Positions 25,107-34,107 of a stretch of DNA of 64,000 bases are shown piece after piece. The notes below the pieces were generated by a model, which searched no databases, was not told the DNA's origin, and worked only from the letters and a program-made list of their open reading frames with translations. Both the position numbers and the translations under genes were made by a program. Position 1 is the stretch's first letter. Each line of letters opens with the position of its first letter. Origin of the DNA: an uncultured Bacilli bacterium (GTDB lineage Bacteria; Bacillota_I; Bacilli_A; RF39; UBA660); assembly GCA_934098705.1 (NCBI GenBank), contig CAKOPC010000001.1:335158-399157 (forward strand), written 5' to 3'.

Positions 25107-26237
25107 TTGTTTTATTTTATTCATTATTTCATACTTTTCATCGAAATGATTAATAATAATTTTAAATCCCGCAATAATTGGTGTTGCAAAAATCATACCA
25201 ACAATTCCAAAGAAATATCCAAAAATCAAAAGTCCTATCATAATAGTAACTGGATGTAATTTCATTGTTTTACCCATAATTATTGGATTTAAAATAACAC
25301 CATCTATTTGTTGTATTGCAAAAGCCATAACACCAGATAAAATTCCAACCATAGGACTTATTGAAAAACCAACAATAACACATATTGCACCACCAATCCA
25401 AGGTCCAATATATGGAATAATATTTGTAATACCACATATTATACCAAATAATAAAGGTGTTGAAAGTCCAACCATACTATAACCAATAGTGGATAATATA
25501 GCAATTATAAGTGAAATAAGAAGTGTACCTTGAATAAATTTTTTAAAAGCATCATTTAACTTAGTTGTTAAACTTATAATGTCTTTATGATATTTTTTAG
25601 GTATTAAATCAAGAACATGTTTTACACTATCAAAATCTATAAGTAAATAAAAACCAACAAGTGCTCCTATAAAGAAAGAAGCAACTCCACTTGCAAAATT
25701 ACTTGCAATATTTATCATATTTTGTGGAAGTGTAGTTGTAAGATTAGTTCCAATATGTTCTAATGATTTGTATATACTATTTTCTATATTTGTCAAATCA
25801 ACTCCAGTTGATGAAAAGTTAGCAAATATATTACTTATAAATCCTTTAATTGATAACAAAAGTTGTGGAAGAGTTGCAATAAAATCATTTATTTGTTTAT
25901 AAAGCATTGGTACAACAAGTCTTAATAAAAGATAAAGAATAACTGTAAAAGAGAAAAATACAACTATTGCTCCAATAACCCTTTTTACATTTTTCTTTTG
26001 TAAATAACTTACCAAAGGATCAAGTATCCAAGCTATAACAACTCCAACAAAAAATGGTGATGCTACCTTTAAAACATTTAATAAAAATTTAAATATATTA
26101 AGCTCTCTAAGTATAAGTATACAACCAATTATTATAGCAATAATCATCGTTATAAAAAATACCTTTAATATTTCTTTAGATAAACTTATAACTTCATTTA
26201 AATTTTTATAATTTATTTTATCTTTATCATTTTTCAT
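25101..26237 (-). CDS. AI-2E family transporter (PF01594-like)
   Basis: Integral membrane protein of 378 residues with about eight helices in the family arrangement: two N-terminal helices, a long amphipathic central region (about 110-190), then a C-terminal bundle. Typical phrases are PFFVGVVIAWILDPLV, FYLLIDFDSVKHVLDLIP, GITNIIPYIGPWIGGAIC and QQIDGVILNPIIMGKTMKLHP. Family members export the AI-2 signal, act as sodium/proton antiporters, or have unknown cargo; the sequence alone does not decide. The ATG follows GGGGAGGA. Promoter: TTTACA (26288-26293), 16-base spacer, TATAAT (26266-26271). Confidence 0.9.
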   Translation of the reverse strand: MKNDKDKINYKNLNEVISLSKEILKVFFITMIIAIIIGCILILRELNIFKFLLNVLKVASPFFVGVVIAWILDPLVSYLQKKNVKRVIGAIVVFFSFTVILYLLLRLVVPMLYKQINDFIATLPQLLLSIKGFISNIFANFSSTGVDLTNIENSIYKSLEHIGTNLTTTLPQNMINIASNFASGVASFFIGALVGFYLLIDFDSVKHVLDLIPKKYHKDIISLTTKLNDAFKKFIQGTLLISLIIAILSTIGYSMVGLSTPLLFGIICGITNIIPYIGPWIGGAICVIVGFSISPMVGILSGVMAFAIQQIDGVILNPIIMGKTMKLHPVTIMIGLLIFGYFFGIVGMIFATPIIAGFKIIINHFDEKYEIMNKIKQK

Positions 26238-26265
26238 AAAAAATATCCTCCCCGTCTTTACTTTT

Positions 26266-26293
26266 ATTATATCAAAGTATTAATAAATGTAAA
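26266..26293 (-). promoter_or_regulatory. Promoter of the AI-2E-type transporter gene
   Basis: Minus strand TTTACA (26288-26293), 16-base spacer, TATAAT (26266-26271), about 30 bases before the start codon. Confidence 0.55.
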
Positions 26294-26298
26294 GATTA

Positions 26299-26328
26299 AA
26301 AATACCTATATTTACATAAAGGTATTTT
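26299..26328 (-). terminator. Terminator of the small Cys-ended membrane peptide gene
   Basis: Stem AATACCT (26301-26307) with AGGTATT (26320-26326), extended by A/T pairs. It overlaps the stop codon at 26327-26329. Confidence 0.6.
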
Positions 26329-26488
26329 ATTTATTACAACAAGGACATACACTTTTCATTGATAACATGTTTGATACTTTGTTTTTAATTTTATATTTTA
26401 AATCATCTGGCATTGCAAAGTAAGCAATAACGCCACCAACAACCATCGCACAAGTTATACTACATGCTAAAATATTTCCTTTTTTCAT
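26327..26488 (-). CDS. 53-residue membrane peptide ending in CPCCNK
   Basis: Short gene not covered by a length cut-off. It has an ATG at 26486-26488 with a perfect GGAGGATG site, an N-terminal hydrophobic helix of about 20 residues (GNILACSITCAMVVGGVIAYF), a short basic amphipathic helix (DDLKYKIKNKVSNML) and a C-terminus VCPCCNK. A hairpin terminator overlaps its stop. Helix plus YKxKxxxxxM tail looks like tiny YtxH-like proteins. The four cysteines (two in the helix, three close together at the end) are unusual and could bind metal or form disulfides. It lies between recD2 (upstream) and the AI-2E-type transporter. Confidence 0.7.
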   Translation of the reverse strand: MKKGNILACSITCAMVVGGVIAYFAMPDDLKYKIKNKVSNMLSMKSVCPCCNK

Positions 26489-26531
26489 AAAATCATCCTC
26501 CATGTTTTTATTATGTCCTAAAAAATATAAA

Positions 26532-28718
26532 TTAATACTCTAAATCTTGTAAAAAATTTTTTAAATAAGTTTTTCTATCCTGACACCTATCATTAAAAAT
26601 AGCTCTTCTTAAAGCAGTTATTTCTCCTATTAAAATAAGTTTTTTCTTAGCCCTTGTAATTGCTGTATAAATAAGTTTTCTGTAAAGCATTATACCATAT
26701 TTATTTAAAACAGGTATTATAACAGTATCAAACTCACTACCTTGAGATTTATGAATACTTATTGTATACCCTAAAGTAAAATTAGCAAAAGTAGATGGTG
26801 TAAACTTAACAATATTACCATCAAAATCAACTAATACTTCCTTTTGCCCATTACTTTTTATTTTTAATATCCTCCCAATATCACCATTAAATACATTTTC
26901 ATCAACCATATTAACAAGTTCAATTACTTTATCACCACATCTATAAACCATACCATCTATTAAAATTTCATTTTTATTACCTTTAGGATTTATAATATCT
27001 TGCATAAACATATTTAAATCATCAATACCATTATCCCCTTTATATACTGGAGCAAGTGTTATAAACTTGTTAAAATCACTATCCAAATTATTTTTATATT
27101 TAATAATAATATCTTTTAAATAATCCTTTATATTATCATTATTAGCCTCTATAAATATTAAATCATCACCCCTATTAAGAAAATCATATGAAAAATTATT
27201 ATCTATTATATTATAAGCAAACTGATTTATATTACTATTTTCGTCCTGTCTATATAAAGTATTTAATTTAACTATATTTACCATATTACTATCTACTATA
27301 TCTTTTAATATTTGTCCAGGTCCTACACTTGGTAACTGATTATAATCACCAATTAAAATAATTTTAGTATTATCCTTAAGACCTAAAAACAAACTATGCA
27401 TAAGATATACATCTATCATACTTGATTCATCTATTATAACAAATTTAGTATTACTTTTATTATATTCATTTATATTAAATGTATTATCTTCTTTATTCCA
27501 CTTTAAAAACCTATGAATAGTTGAAGCTTTTAAAAGTGTCTGTTCTGCAATCCTTTTAGCAGCTCTACCTGTTGGAGCAAGAAGTGTTAAATTATCCATT
27601 AAATCTTCATATGAAAAACCATTTAAATCCTGATATAATTTACATATTGCTTTTATAATAGTTGTTTTACCAGTACCTGGTCCTCCCGTTATTACTAAAA
27701 AATTACTTTTTATTGCCTCTTTAATAGCTAACCTTTGATCTTCACTATAAGTAATATTGTAATACTCTTCCAAAGACTTAATATCATCCAAAGATACCAT
27801 ATCAAGACTATTTTTAAAACTTAAATAACCTATTCTATCTGCAATACCCTTTTCAGCCTCATATAATTTGTAATAAAAGTATTTATCATCTATTAATATA
27901 ATAAAAGCCTCATCTATAAGTAATTTAATAGATAATAAAATAACCTCTTCATCAAATATAAAAAGTGCCCTTTTAGTATAATTTACTATCTCACTTTGTG
28001 AAAGATAAGTATTACCCAAAGTATATGAAACTGTTTCACAAACATACTTTATACCAGCTTTAACTCTTCTTATATCAGTATCTGCAATATCAAAATTAGC
28101 TCTTATACTATCAACCTTTTTAAAGGTTATCTCATATATGTCATCTATTAAATCATAAACATTTTCTTTAACAATATCAAGTGTCATATTTTTATATTTG
28201 TTATTTATAAGTATTGAATCCTTTGCCTTAAATCCACATTTATTAAGTTCAACTATTGTTTTATAACTATTTTCATATTTATTTAAATTCTCTATAATTA
28301 TATCTTGTTTCTTTTTAGAAAGTCTAGGAACCAAGCTTAAACAAGTATTATCATTAATTATTTTATCTAAAGCATCATCTCCTAAAACCTTTACAATAGA
28401 TGTTGCCATACCTTCCCCAATGCCAGGAAACAAATTACTTGATAAAAAATCAATAACATTATCTTTTTCATTTGGTAAAGTAATTTCATAAGATGTAACA
28501 CTAAACTGTTCCCCATACCTTTCATGAAGTGTAAAATCCCCATTAAAAATATATATATCACTTTCATTTAAATCAGCAAAATAACCAGTAAAAGTTACTG
28601 TCTTATTTTTAAAATGTTCGTATTCTAAAGAAGCATCTTTAATTTTAAAAAGACCAACACTATATCCTTTATCTGATCTAAATATATATTTTTTAAAATT
28701 ACCCTTAATAAATCCCAT
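26532..28718 (-). CDS. recD2: ATP-dependent DNA helicase RecD2
   Basis: 5'-3' superfamily 1B helicase acting in repair and fork stability in Bacillota that use AddAB or RecF pathways. It has 728 residues: an N-terminal OB-like domain (about 1-90), tandem helix-hairpin-helix region (about 95-210), then RecA-like domains. Walker A is GGPGTGKTT (about 345), Walker B region is VIIDESSMID, and the late motifs GYTISIHKSQGSEFD and YTAITRAKKKLILIG are present. The start ATG follows GAGGTG. The promoter is near-consensus (28736-28764). Confidence 0.96.
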   Translation of the reverse strand: MGFIKGNFKKYIFRSDKGYSVGLFKIKDASLEYEHFKNKTVTFTGYFADLNESDIYIFNGDFTLHERYGEQFSVTSYEITLPNEKDNVIDFLSSNLFPGIGEGMATSIVKVLGDDALDKIINDNTCLSLVPRLSKKKQDIIIENLNKYENSYKTIVELNKCGFKAKDSILINNKYKNMTLDIVKENVYDLIDDIYEITFKKVDSIRANFDIADTDIRRVKAGIKYVCETVSYTLGNTYLSQSEIVNYTKRALFIFDEEVILLSIKLLIDEAFIILIDDKYFYYKLYEAEKGIADRIGYLSFKNSLDMVSLDDIKSLEEYYNITYSEDQRLAIKEAIKSNFLVITGGPGTGKTTIIKAICKLYQDLNGFSYEDLMDNLTLLAPTGRAAKRIAEQTLLKASTIHRFLKWNKEDNTFNINEYNKSNTKFVIIDESSMIDVYLMHSLFLGLKDNTKIILIGDYNQLPSVGPGQILKDIVDSNMVNIVKLNTLYRQDENSNINQFAYNIIDNNFSYDFLNRGDDLIFIEANNDNIKDYLKDIIIKYKNNLDSDFNKFITLAPVYKGDNGIDDLNMFMQDIINPKGNKNEILIDGMVYRCGDKVIELVNMVDENVFNGDIGRILKIKSNGQKEVLVDFDGNIVKFTPSTFANFTLGYTISIHKSQGSEFDTVIIPVLNKYGIMLYRKLIYTAITRAKKKLILIGEITALRRAIFNDRCQDRKTYLKNFLQDLEY

Positions 28719-28735
28719 AATGCACCTCAGTACAT

Positions 28736-28764
28736 ATTATATACAAAAATTTGTTCGTAGTAAA
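28736..28764 (-). promoter_or_regulatory. Promoter of recD2
   Basis: Minus strand TTTACT (28759-28764), 17-base spacer, TATAAT (28736-28741); the start codon is 20 bases downstream of the -10 box. Confidence 0.6.
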
Positions 28765-28787
28765 GAAAAAAGTATGCCAAGCATACT
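28765..28787 (-). terminator. Terminator of the gene at 28786-28980
   Basis: Perfect stem AGTATGC (28771-28777) with GCATACT (28781-28787), three-base loop, T-rich run following on the minus strand. It overlaps the TAG stop. Confidence 0.75.
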
Positions 28788-28980
28788 ATAACATTTGTTT
28801 TAAAACTTTATTAAATAAATCTTTATCATTAACACTTTCTATAAAACCATCACGATCTAAAAGAAGTGCTACATCATTATTATTATCTTCTCCTATAACA
28901 TATATATAATTGTTACCCTCATAATTACATCTTGCAACAACTATATATTCTTTATTATCAATAGTTAATATTTCTTCCAT
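28786..28980 (-). CDS. Small hypothetical protein
   Basis: A 64-residue soluble protein of probable beta-sheet nature (EILTIDNKEYIVVARCNYEGNNYIYVIGEDN), with acidic loops and an amphipathic C-terminal helix. It reminds one of small DUF1292-like proteins, but I do not claim that family. A GGGAGAA site precedes the ATG. It follows the membrane-anchored gene at 28982-29542 by one base, so both are made from one transcript. Confidence 0.55.
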   Translation of the reverse strand: MEEILTIDNKEYIVVARCNYEGNNYIYVIGEDNNNDVALLLDRDGFIESVNDKDLFNKVLKQML

Positions 28981-28981
28981 A

Positions 28982-29542
28982 TTATTCTCCCTTTACATTA
29001 GAACGATTTTGATAAATATAATCTAAAAGACTAGAACCAGTCTTACTTGCTATTTCATCATCATCCATGAATTTATAAAAGGTATTGATATTATCTAAGT
29101 AAAAGTCGCCCTTATTTTCATCAGTTGAAGGAAGTAAATTTTCATAAGCATCAAGTATATAACCATCTTCCATTATAAACTTTTCATTGTCATTATCAAA
29201 ATAATAATTTTTACCATCAACAGTTACTTTTACATAAGCTGGTGCATCAAATAAATCATCTGTAAAGGATACTTCATCTCTTCCTCTTTTTTCTCTATAA
29301 TCATTAAATTCATTATGTGTTTTAACAAGACTAGCAACTGATAGTGTACCACAAACTAAAATAGTTCCTAAAACTGACATAGCAATAGCTTTTTTAAGGT
29401 CAAAATTACTCTTTTTTGGTACTTGTTTTGACTTTTTTTCTTGTTTTTCTACCCTTACTACTTTACCATTAAAATTTTCCATTATTTGATCGTTTATATG
29501 AGCCCTTAATATTCTTTCATTATCATAAGATAAATCTTCCAT
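28982..29542 (-). CDS. Single-pass membrane protein of unknown function
   Basis: A 186-residue protein with a basic cytosolic N-terminus (about 1-50, VEKQEKKSKQVPKKSN), one membrane helix (about 52-72) and an extracytoplasmic part with mixed charge and aromatic residues (VKVTVDGKNYYFDND, about 105-125). No known domain. A GGAAGAAGG site precedes the ATG. It overlaps nothing and leads directly into the 64-residue gene. Confidence 0.55.
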   Translation of the reverse strand: MEDLSYDNERILRAHINDQIMENFNGKVVRVEKQEKKSKQVPKKSNFDLKKAIAMSVLGTILVCGTLSVASLVKTHNEFNDYREKRGRDEVSFTDDLFDAPAYVKVTVDGKNYYFDNDNEKFIMEDGYILDAYENLLPSTDENKGDFYLDNINTFYKFMDDDEIASKTGSSLLDYIYQNRSNVKGE

Positions 29543-29624
29543 AACAAAACCTTCTTCCTATAATTATATAATAACATAAATATTACTTTTTTCAAAGTTT
29601 TAAAGCCTATTTTACGTAAATTAC

Positions 29625-30878
29625 CTATAAGCAAATATTATCTTTAGTAAGAGTTACACTAACTATTTCATTTTGTTTATATTTTTTATCAAGTCTTATT
29701 TTTAAATAGTTACTAGTATGCCCATAAGCATAATTTTCATCATGATTTTCTACCAAAACATCAAGTGTTTTACCAATAAATTTATAAGCATATTCCCTTT
29801 CAAGCTCATTTGATATAGCAATTAATCTTTTAGAACGTTCCTTTTTTACATTACCATCAACTTGATTTTCCATAAGAGCAGCCTTAGTACCATTACGTTT
29901 TGAATATGGGAAAACATGTAATTTTGAAAACTTAATTTCCTTAACAAATGAAATATACTCTAAAAAATCCTCTTCTGTTTCACAAGGAAAACCAACTATT
30001 GCATCTGTTGTTATGCTAATATCTTCCCTTATACTTCTTATTTTATCTATCATTTCTTTAAAATATTTTTTATCATATTTTCTATTCATTAGTTTTAATA
30101 TTTTATCACTTCCACTTTGAAGTGGTATATGTAAATGTAAACAAAGTATAGGATTTTTCAAAAGTTCAAGAAACTTGCTATCAAGTTCTGTTATTTCTAT
30201 AGATGATATCCTAAGTCTTACAAGTCCTTCTATTTTTAATATATCTTCTAAAAGATTAGAAAATGAAGTATTTATATCTTTACCATAACTTCCAGTATGA
30301 ATACCAGTTAAAACTATTTCTTTATAACCATTTTTAACTAAATTTGTAACTTCATCAAGTACTTTTTGATACTCTTTACTTCTTATTGGACCTCTTGTAT
30401 ATGGTATGATACAATAACTACAAAAATTACAGCAACCATCTTGTATCTTTACAAAAGCCCTTGTTTTATCTTCAAAGTGTTCTATTTCCATATCTTCAAA
30501 TGGAACACACTTCATATTATCATAAACAATATTTTGCTTTTTATTTTTTATATACTCTTCTACTAAAGAAACTATTTTACTTTTATTATAATTACCAACA
30601 ACAATATCTATACCATCAGTATAAGAAAATTTACTACTTTCAACAAAACAACCACAAACAACCAGTATCGCATCTTTATATTTATTTTTTATATGATTAA
30701 TCATCTTTCTACTTTTACTATCAGCATTATTAGTAACAGTACAAGTATTTATAATATAAATATCGCACCTTTCATTAAAATCACCAATTTCATAACCACT
30801 ATTTTTAAATAAACTTAATATATATTCACTTTCATACATATTAACTTTACAACCCAAACTACATATTCCTACCTTCAT
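29625..30878 (-). CDS. mtaB: tRNA t6A37 methylthiotransferase
   Basis: Radical SAM enzyme that converts t6A at position 37 of ANN-decoding tRNAs to ms2t6A. Its 417 residues follow the MiaB/MtaB architecture. The N-terminal UPF0004 domain carries three cluster cysteines (SLGCKVN at 10, NTCTVTNNADSKSR at 46, VVCGCF at 79). The radical SAM core has CCNFCSYCIIPYTRGP (about 146-160). A C-terminal TRAM domain (about 350-417) includes GKTLDVLVENHDENY. Its start overlaps nothing; the ATG follows AAAGAGGTAAT. The next gene upstream ends in a hairpin 23 bases away. Confidence 0.95.
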   Translation of the reverse strand: MKVGICSLGCKVNMYESEYILSLFKNSGYEIGDFNERCDIYIINTCTVTNNADSKSRKMINHIKNKYKDAILVVCGCFVESSKFSYTDGIDIVVGNYNKSKIVSLVEEYIKNKKQNIVYDNMKCVPFEDMEIEHFEDKTRAFVKIQDGCCNFCSYCIIPYTRGPIRSKEYQKVLDEVTNLVKNGYKEIVLTGIHTGSYGKDINTSFSNLLEDILKIEGLVRLRISSIEITELDSKFLELLKNPILCLHLHIPLQSGSDKILKLMNRKYDKKYFKEMIDKIRSIREDISITTDAIVGFPCETEEDFLEYISFVKEIKFSKLHVFPYSKRNGTKAALMENQVDGNVKKERSKRLIAISNELEREYAYKFIGKTLDVLVENHDENYAYGHTSNYLKIRLDKKYKQNEIVSVTLTKDNICL

Positions 30879-30897
30879 AATTACCTCTTTTAATTAA

Positions 30898-30922
30898 AAT
30901 AAATTAGAACTAATCTAATTTA
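30898..30922 (-). terminator. Terminator of the gene at 30910-31824
   Basis: Stem AAATTAGA (30901-30908) with TCTAATTT (30914-30921), then T-rich sequence on the minus strand. It overlaps the stop codon. Confidence 0.65.
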
Positions 30923-31824
30923 TCTTTTAACCTCTTTAATTGTTTTAAAAACTCTTCTGTCTTTTTAATTTCCATATCAAGTTCTTTTATATCAATAGTT
31001 TCTCCAAGTTCATTATATTCTTTTTTATATATAACATCCCTTTTAACACCAAAAACTGGTGATATAACTTGACTATTTTTAAATTTTTTTGATTCACTAT
31101 TTACATAGTACACCATTTTTTCATCATCATCTTTAGAAGAATCTTTAAATGAATCAATAACACTATCTTCATCTATAGCATTAATTTTATAACTTTTTTC
31201 ATCTTTTGAAACATCTAATTTATCTAAATCTGTATCTTCCTTATCATCTTTTTCATGAAACTTATAAAGTTCATCTATTGTTATTGGTTCATTACCATCA
31301 TCTTCAAGTACCTGTTCGTTTGAAAGATCAAAATCTAAATTTTTACTCATAAGTTCATCATACGAAATAATAGAGTTTTCTTCCTGTATCTTTTCAAAAA
31401 AAGTTGGCGTTACTATATCACTTTGTTCTTCATAAACAAGTTTTTTAGCAGCCTCTTCGATTGCCTTTTTAGCCTCTTTAGGAGTTTCCTCTTCCTTATA
31501 AATAATATGTTCTTCCTCTGCAGGAACATTTTTATCTACTTTATCTACCTTATCTGTTTTTTCTATATTTTCTAATTCTTTTATTTTTAATATATCTTCT
31601 AAATGTTTATTATCTTTATTTTTATCTAAGGAAATATTATTATTATCTTCTATATCACCATCGTAATCTTCTAAATTTTCTTGAAGTGTATATTCCTTGT
31701 TATATTTTAATTTATTCTTTCTTTCAATAAGAAGTATTATAAAAAGTAAAAAAACTATAACAACAATAATACCAATTATTACAAGTACACCATTTTCATT
31801 TAAAAGATTTGTTATTTTTTCCAT
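30910..31824 (-). CDS. Membrane-anchored acidic disordered protein with ISPVFG motif
   Basis: A 304-residue protein: an N-terminal membrane helix (about 14-35), basic stop-transfer (IERKNKLKYNK), a long E/D/K-rich low-complexity region (about 45-240), then an island FKNSQVISPVFGVKRD starting near residue 248, and a C-terminal coiled coil (IKELDMEIKKTEEFLKQLKRL). The island matches FKPSPIISPVYGILD in the soluble acidic protein at 9208-10086, although the rest is unrelated. I chose the ATG at 31822-31824; other in-frame starts slightly upstream are possible. The function is unknown. A cytosolic scaffold tethered to the membrane fits its layout. Confidence 0.6.
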   Translation of the reverse strand: MEKITNLLNENGVLVIIGIIVVIVFLLFIILLIERKNKLKYNKEYTLQENLEDYDGDIEDNNNISLDKNKDNKHLEDILKIKELENIEKTDKVDKVDKNVPAEEEHIIYKEEETPKEAKKAIEEAAKKLVYEEQSDIVTPTFFEKIQEENSIISYDELMSKNLDFDLSNEQVLEDDGNEPITIDELYKFHEKDDKEDTDLDKLDVSKDEKSYKINAIDEDSVIDSFKDSSKDDDEKMVYYVNSESKKFKNSQVISPVFGVKRDVIYKKEYNELGETIDIKELDMEIKKTEEFLKQLKRLKDKLD

Positions 31825-31889
31825 GCCCATCACTTCCATTTGCAATTAATATAATATCATAAAGTATAGAAAAAATAAAGACAAACATA

Positions 31890-31921
31890 AAAAAGATTTT
31901 GTTAAACAAAATAACAAAATC
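31890..31921 (-). terminator. Terminator of the large pseudopilin gene at 31923
   Basis: Perfect 10-bp stem GATTTTGTTA (31895-31904) with TAACAAAATC (31912-31921), then T run on the minus strand. Confidence 0.8.
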
Positions 31922-31922
31922 C

Positions 31923-33962
31923 TTAAGTATCACTAATACATGCTGTACATGTTCTATTAGCAACACCATTAGTACATGACAAATTACAAACACATTGCTT
32001 ATTAACACATTTTTGATTTGTTTTACAAGTTGGATTACAACTATTATTACTTTTACACTTACATGTAGATTGGTCAAGATACTTTCCTGAACCACATGTT
32101 TTGTTGCATTCACAAGTACATGTTTTCTCATTTAAGGTAAAACCAGATGCACATGTTTTAGTACAAGTACCAGTATCAGTACCAGATGACAAAGGCTTAC
32201 AAACACACGAACTATCATACTTCCCAAGACCAGTTGATGTAGTACATGTTGTTTTAGGAACACATGATGCAACACATTTACAGCTATCATTATATTTACC
32301 TACAGCTCCTTGATCTGTCATACATGAACCACCTTTAGTACAAGATAATTCACATTTACAATTCTCATTATATGTTCCAGTACCATTTTTACAAGTAGCC
32401 CCATACGTACAATTTGCGGTACATACAGCATAATAACAACCATTACCCTCAATACCAACATAAGTACCCGCAACACCATTAGATGTTTTGCAAGAAATTA
32501 TAGATTCAAATTTATTTTCGTCTGCCTTAGTACAAAAATCACCAGCACCAGTATTAGGATTACATTCTGCTGTAGTCTTTTCCCAAACTCCTGAAGTTGA
32601 ACATTTATAGGTACATCCATCAGTTGCATGAGTAATGTTACCTGGAGTACAAGTTTTAGAATCAGGACATGCTATTTCACTATATCCAGAACCATCAGTT
32701 TTACATTTGTAGCACTTACCACCAGAGGTGGTTTCCTTATTAGGAACGCAACTTAATGTAGAACCACATTCACTTGAATTATATTCAACTATAGTTTTTA
32801 CACCATTACATGTTTTATAATAATTTTTACTACTATCACAACCATAAACACAGCTTTCTTTACTGTCACACTTCCAAGCACCATTAACACAAGTTGCATC
32901 ACAATTTGAAAAACCAGTTAAAATTGTTTTGCTTCCTTCTTCACAAACCGTAGGATTATCAATATTATCATCTATTCCAGTAGCTTTAGCTGGAACTATA
33001 ACAATAGGACAAACCTGTTTATTTCCATTACAGTCTTCTACTTGTAAAATGTACTGCGTAGTTTCATTTGTTCTATCAAAAGAAACATTAAATGTTTCTT
33101 CATTTACACTACCACAAGCAAAGCTATTATAAACACGACCTTTATTATCACTTATCTTCTTAATTGCATAATTATCAGTAAAACTAAATTTATACTCATA
33201 TTGTGTATTGCTTGTTTTAGATAATTCAACCGTACACTTTGGTTTTTCTTCATCAACTACCTTATTTATAATAGTTGTACTACAAGTTACAGTGGAATCT
33301 CCCCTATAAACTTCAAAAGTATAATTACCAGAAGAGGTAACATAGTAATGAGGCTTACCATTTTCGATTTCAATTAAAATATTACTACTTGTATTATTAT
33401 CTTCCAAAGGAGACATTACACCATCCCCATTATGACGAAGAATAATTTCTTTTTTCTTTTCATTAACTTTTATAACATCCTCTACTTCGCAATACAACAT
33501 TTCATTTAAATTAGCAACATTACAATCTTTATCATTCTCTATTTTTGAAGAACATATATCACACAAACCATATGAATAAGAATTTTTGCCATTGTTTCTA
33601 ACAATTATATTACTCTTATTAGTTATACAATTATTTCCATTTTCATCTGCAACTTGATTTGTTAAATAATTACCATCAACTAATTTATTAGCATCAAGAA
33701 TCATATTATAAATAAGAACAGAATGTGTATTACCTCCCACATCTTTTTCTTCTCCCATCTGCCCTCTTGGCAATTCTTCCGGATGATTAGAAAAATAATC
33801 TTTTGCAGCTAAAACAATAGTTTCCTTTAACTTTTCGTAATATTCCTTATTTCCTTTTTCTTTATATCTTTTAATATTTGGTATTATAAGACCTGCAATA
33901 ACTGCTAAAATAACAATAACTGCAAGTACTTCAATAAGTGTAAAACCTTTTTTATTTTTCAT
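31923..33962 (-). CDS. Giant Cys-rich pseudopilin, copy 1
   Basis: A 679-residue protein starting with a perfect class III (type IV pilin) signal, KKGFTLIEVLAVIVILAVIAGLIIP, with Glu at +5 of the mature protein. Ordinary pseudopilins are 100-250 residues. Here a pilin-like part (to about 160, with CDICSS and KDCNVAN cysteines) leads to an Ig-like section (about 165-320). A long Cys-rich tail (about 330-679) then repeats short Cys-Lys-Cys units (CTKTCASGFTLNEKTCTCEC, CNPTCKTNQKCVNKQCVC), resembling EGF/TIL-like disulfide repeats. The first ~32 residues and the promoter are shared with the gene at 34108-35508. A long, disulfide-rigid stalk or adhesin on a pilus is likely; assembly genes are not in view. 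Confidence 0.8.
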   Translation of the reverse strand: MKNKKGFTLIEVLAVIVILAVIAGLIIPNIKRYKEKGNKEYYEKLKETIVLAAKDYFSNHPEELPRGQMGEEKDVGGNTHSVLIYNMILDANKLVDGNYLTNQVADENGNNCITNKSNIIVRNNGKNSYSYGLCDICSSKIENDKDCNVANLNEMLYCEVEDVIKVNEKKKEIILRHNGDGVMSPLEDNNTSSNILIEIENGKPHYYVTSSGNYTFEVYRGDSTVTCSTTIINKVVDEEKPKCTVELSKTSNTQYEYKFSFTDNYAIKKISDNKGRVYNSFACGSVNEETFNVSFDRTNETTQYILQVEDCNGNKQVCPIVIVPAKATGIDDNIDNPTVCEEGSKTILTGFSNCDATCVNGAWKCDSKESCVYGCDSSKNYYKTCNGVKTIVEYNSSECGSTLSCVPNKETTSGGKCYKCKTDGSGYSEIACPDSKTCTPGNITHATDGCTYKCSTSGVWEKTTAECNPNTGAGDFCTKADENKFESIISCKTSNGVAGTYVGIEGNGCYYAVCTANCTYGATCKNGTGTYNENCKCELSCTKGGSCMTDQGAVGKYNDSCKCVASCVPKTTCTTSTGLGKYDSSCVCKPLSSGTDTGTCTKTCASGFTLNEKTCTCECNKTCGSGKYLDQSTCKCKSNNSCNPTCKTNQKCVNKQCVCNLSCTNGVANRTCTACISDT

Positions 33963-34014
33963 AATATCACCTATCCTACAATAAAATTATAAACTATATT
34001 TAATACTTTAGCAA
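33963..34014 (-). promoter_or_regulatory. Promoter of pseudopilin copy 1 (duplicated element)
   Basis: Minus strand TTGCTA (34009-34014), 17-base spacer, TATAAT (33986-33991), then GGTGAT and the ATG. Bases 33963-34001 are identical to 35509-35547 upstream of copy 2. Confidence 0.65.
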
Positions 34015-34047
34015 TATAAAATTATTTTATAGTATAATTTTTATAAA

Positions 34048-34083
34048 AAAGATTATGCTTAGATGTTAAATTGCATAATCTTT
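34048..34083 (-). terminator. Terminator of pseudopilin copy 2
   Basis: Perfect 11-bp stem AAAGATTATGC (34048-34058) with GCATAATCTTT (34073-34083), followed by a T run on the minus strand. Confidence 0.8.
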
Positions 34084-34107
34084 ACTGTTTAATTAAATTT
34101 TTAATCA

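Noticed and set aside
31796..32131. Minus-strand reading frame of 111 codons rich in Val/Ile overlapping the end of the giant pseudopilin gene
   Set aside because: It is a frame shadow of the Cys-repeat coding sequence, with no binding site and hydrophobic bias caused by TGT/GTA repeats.
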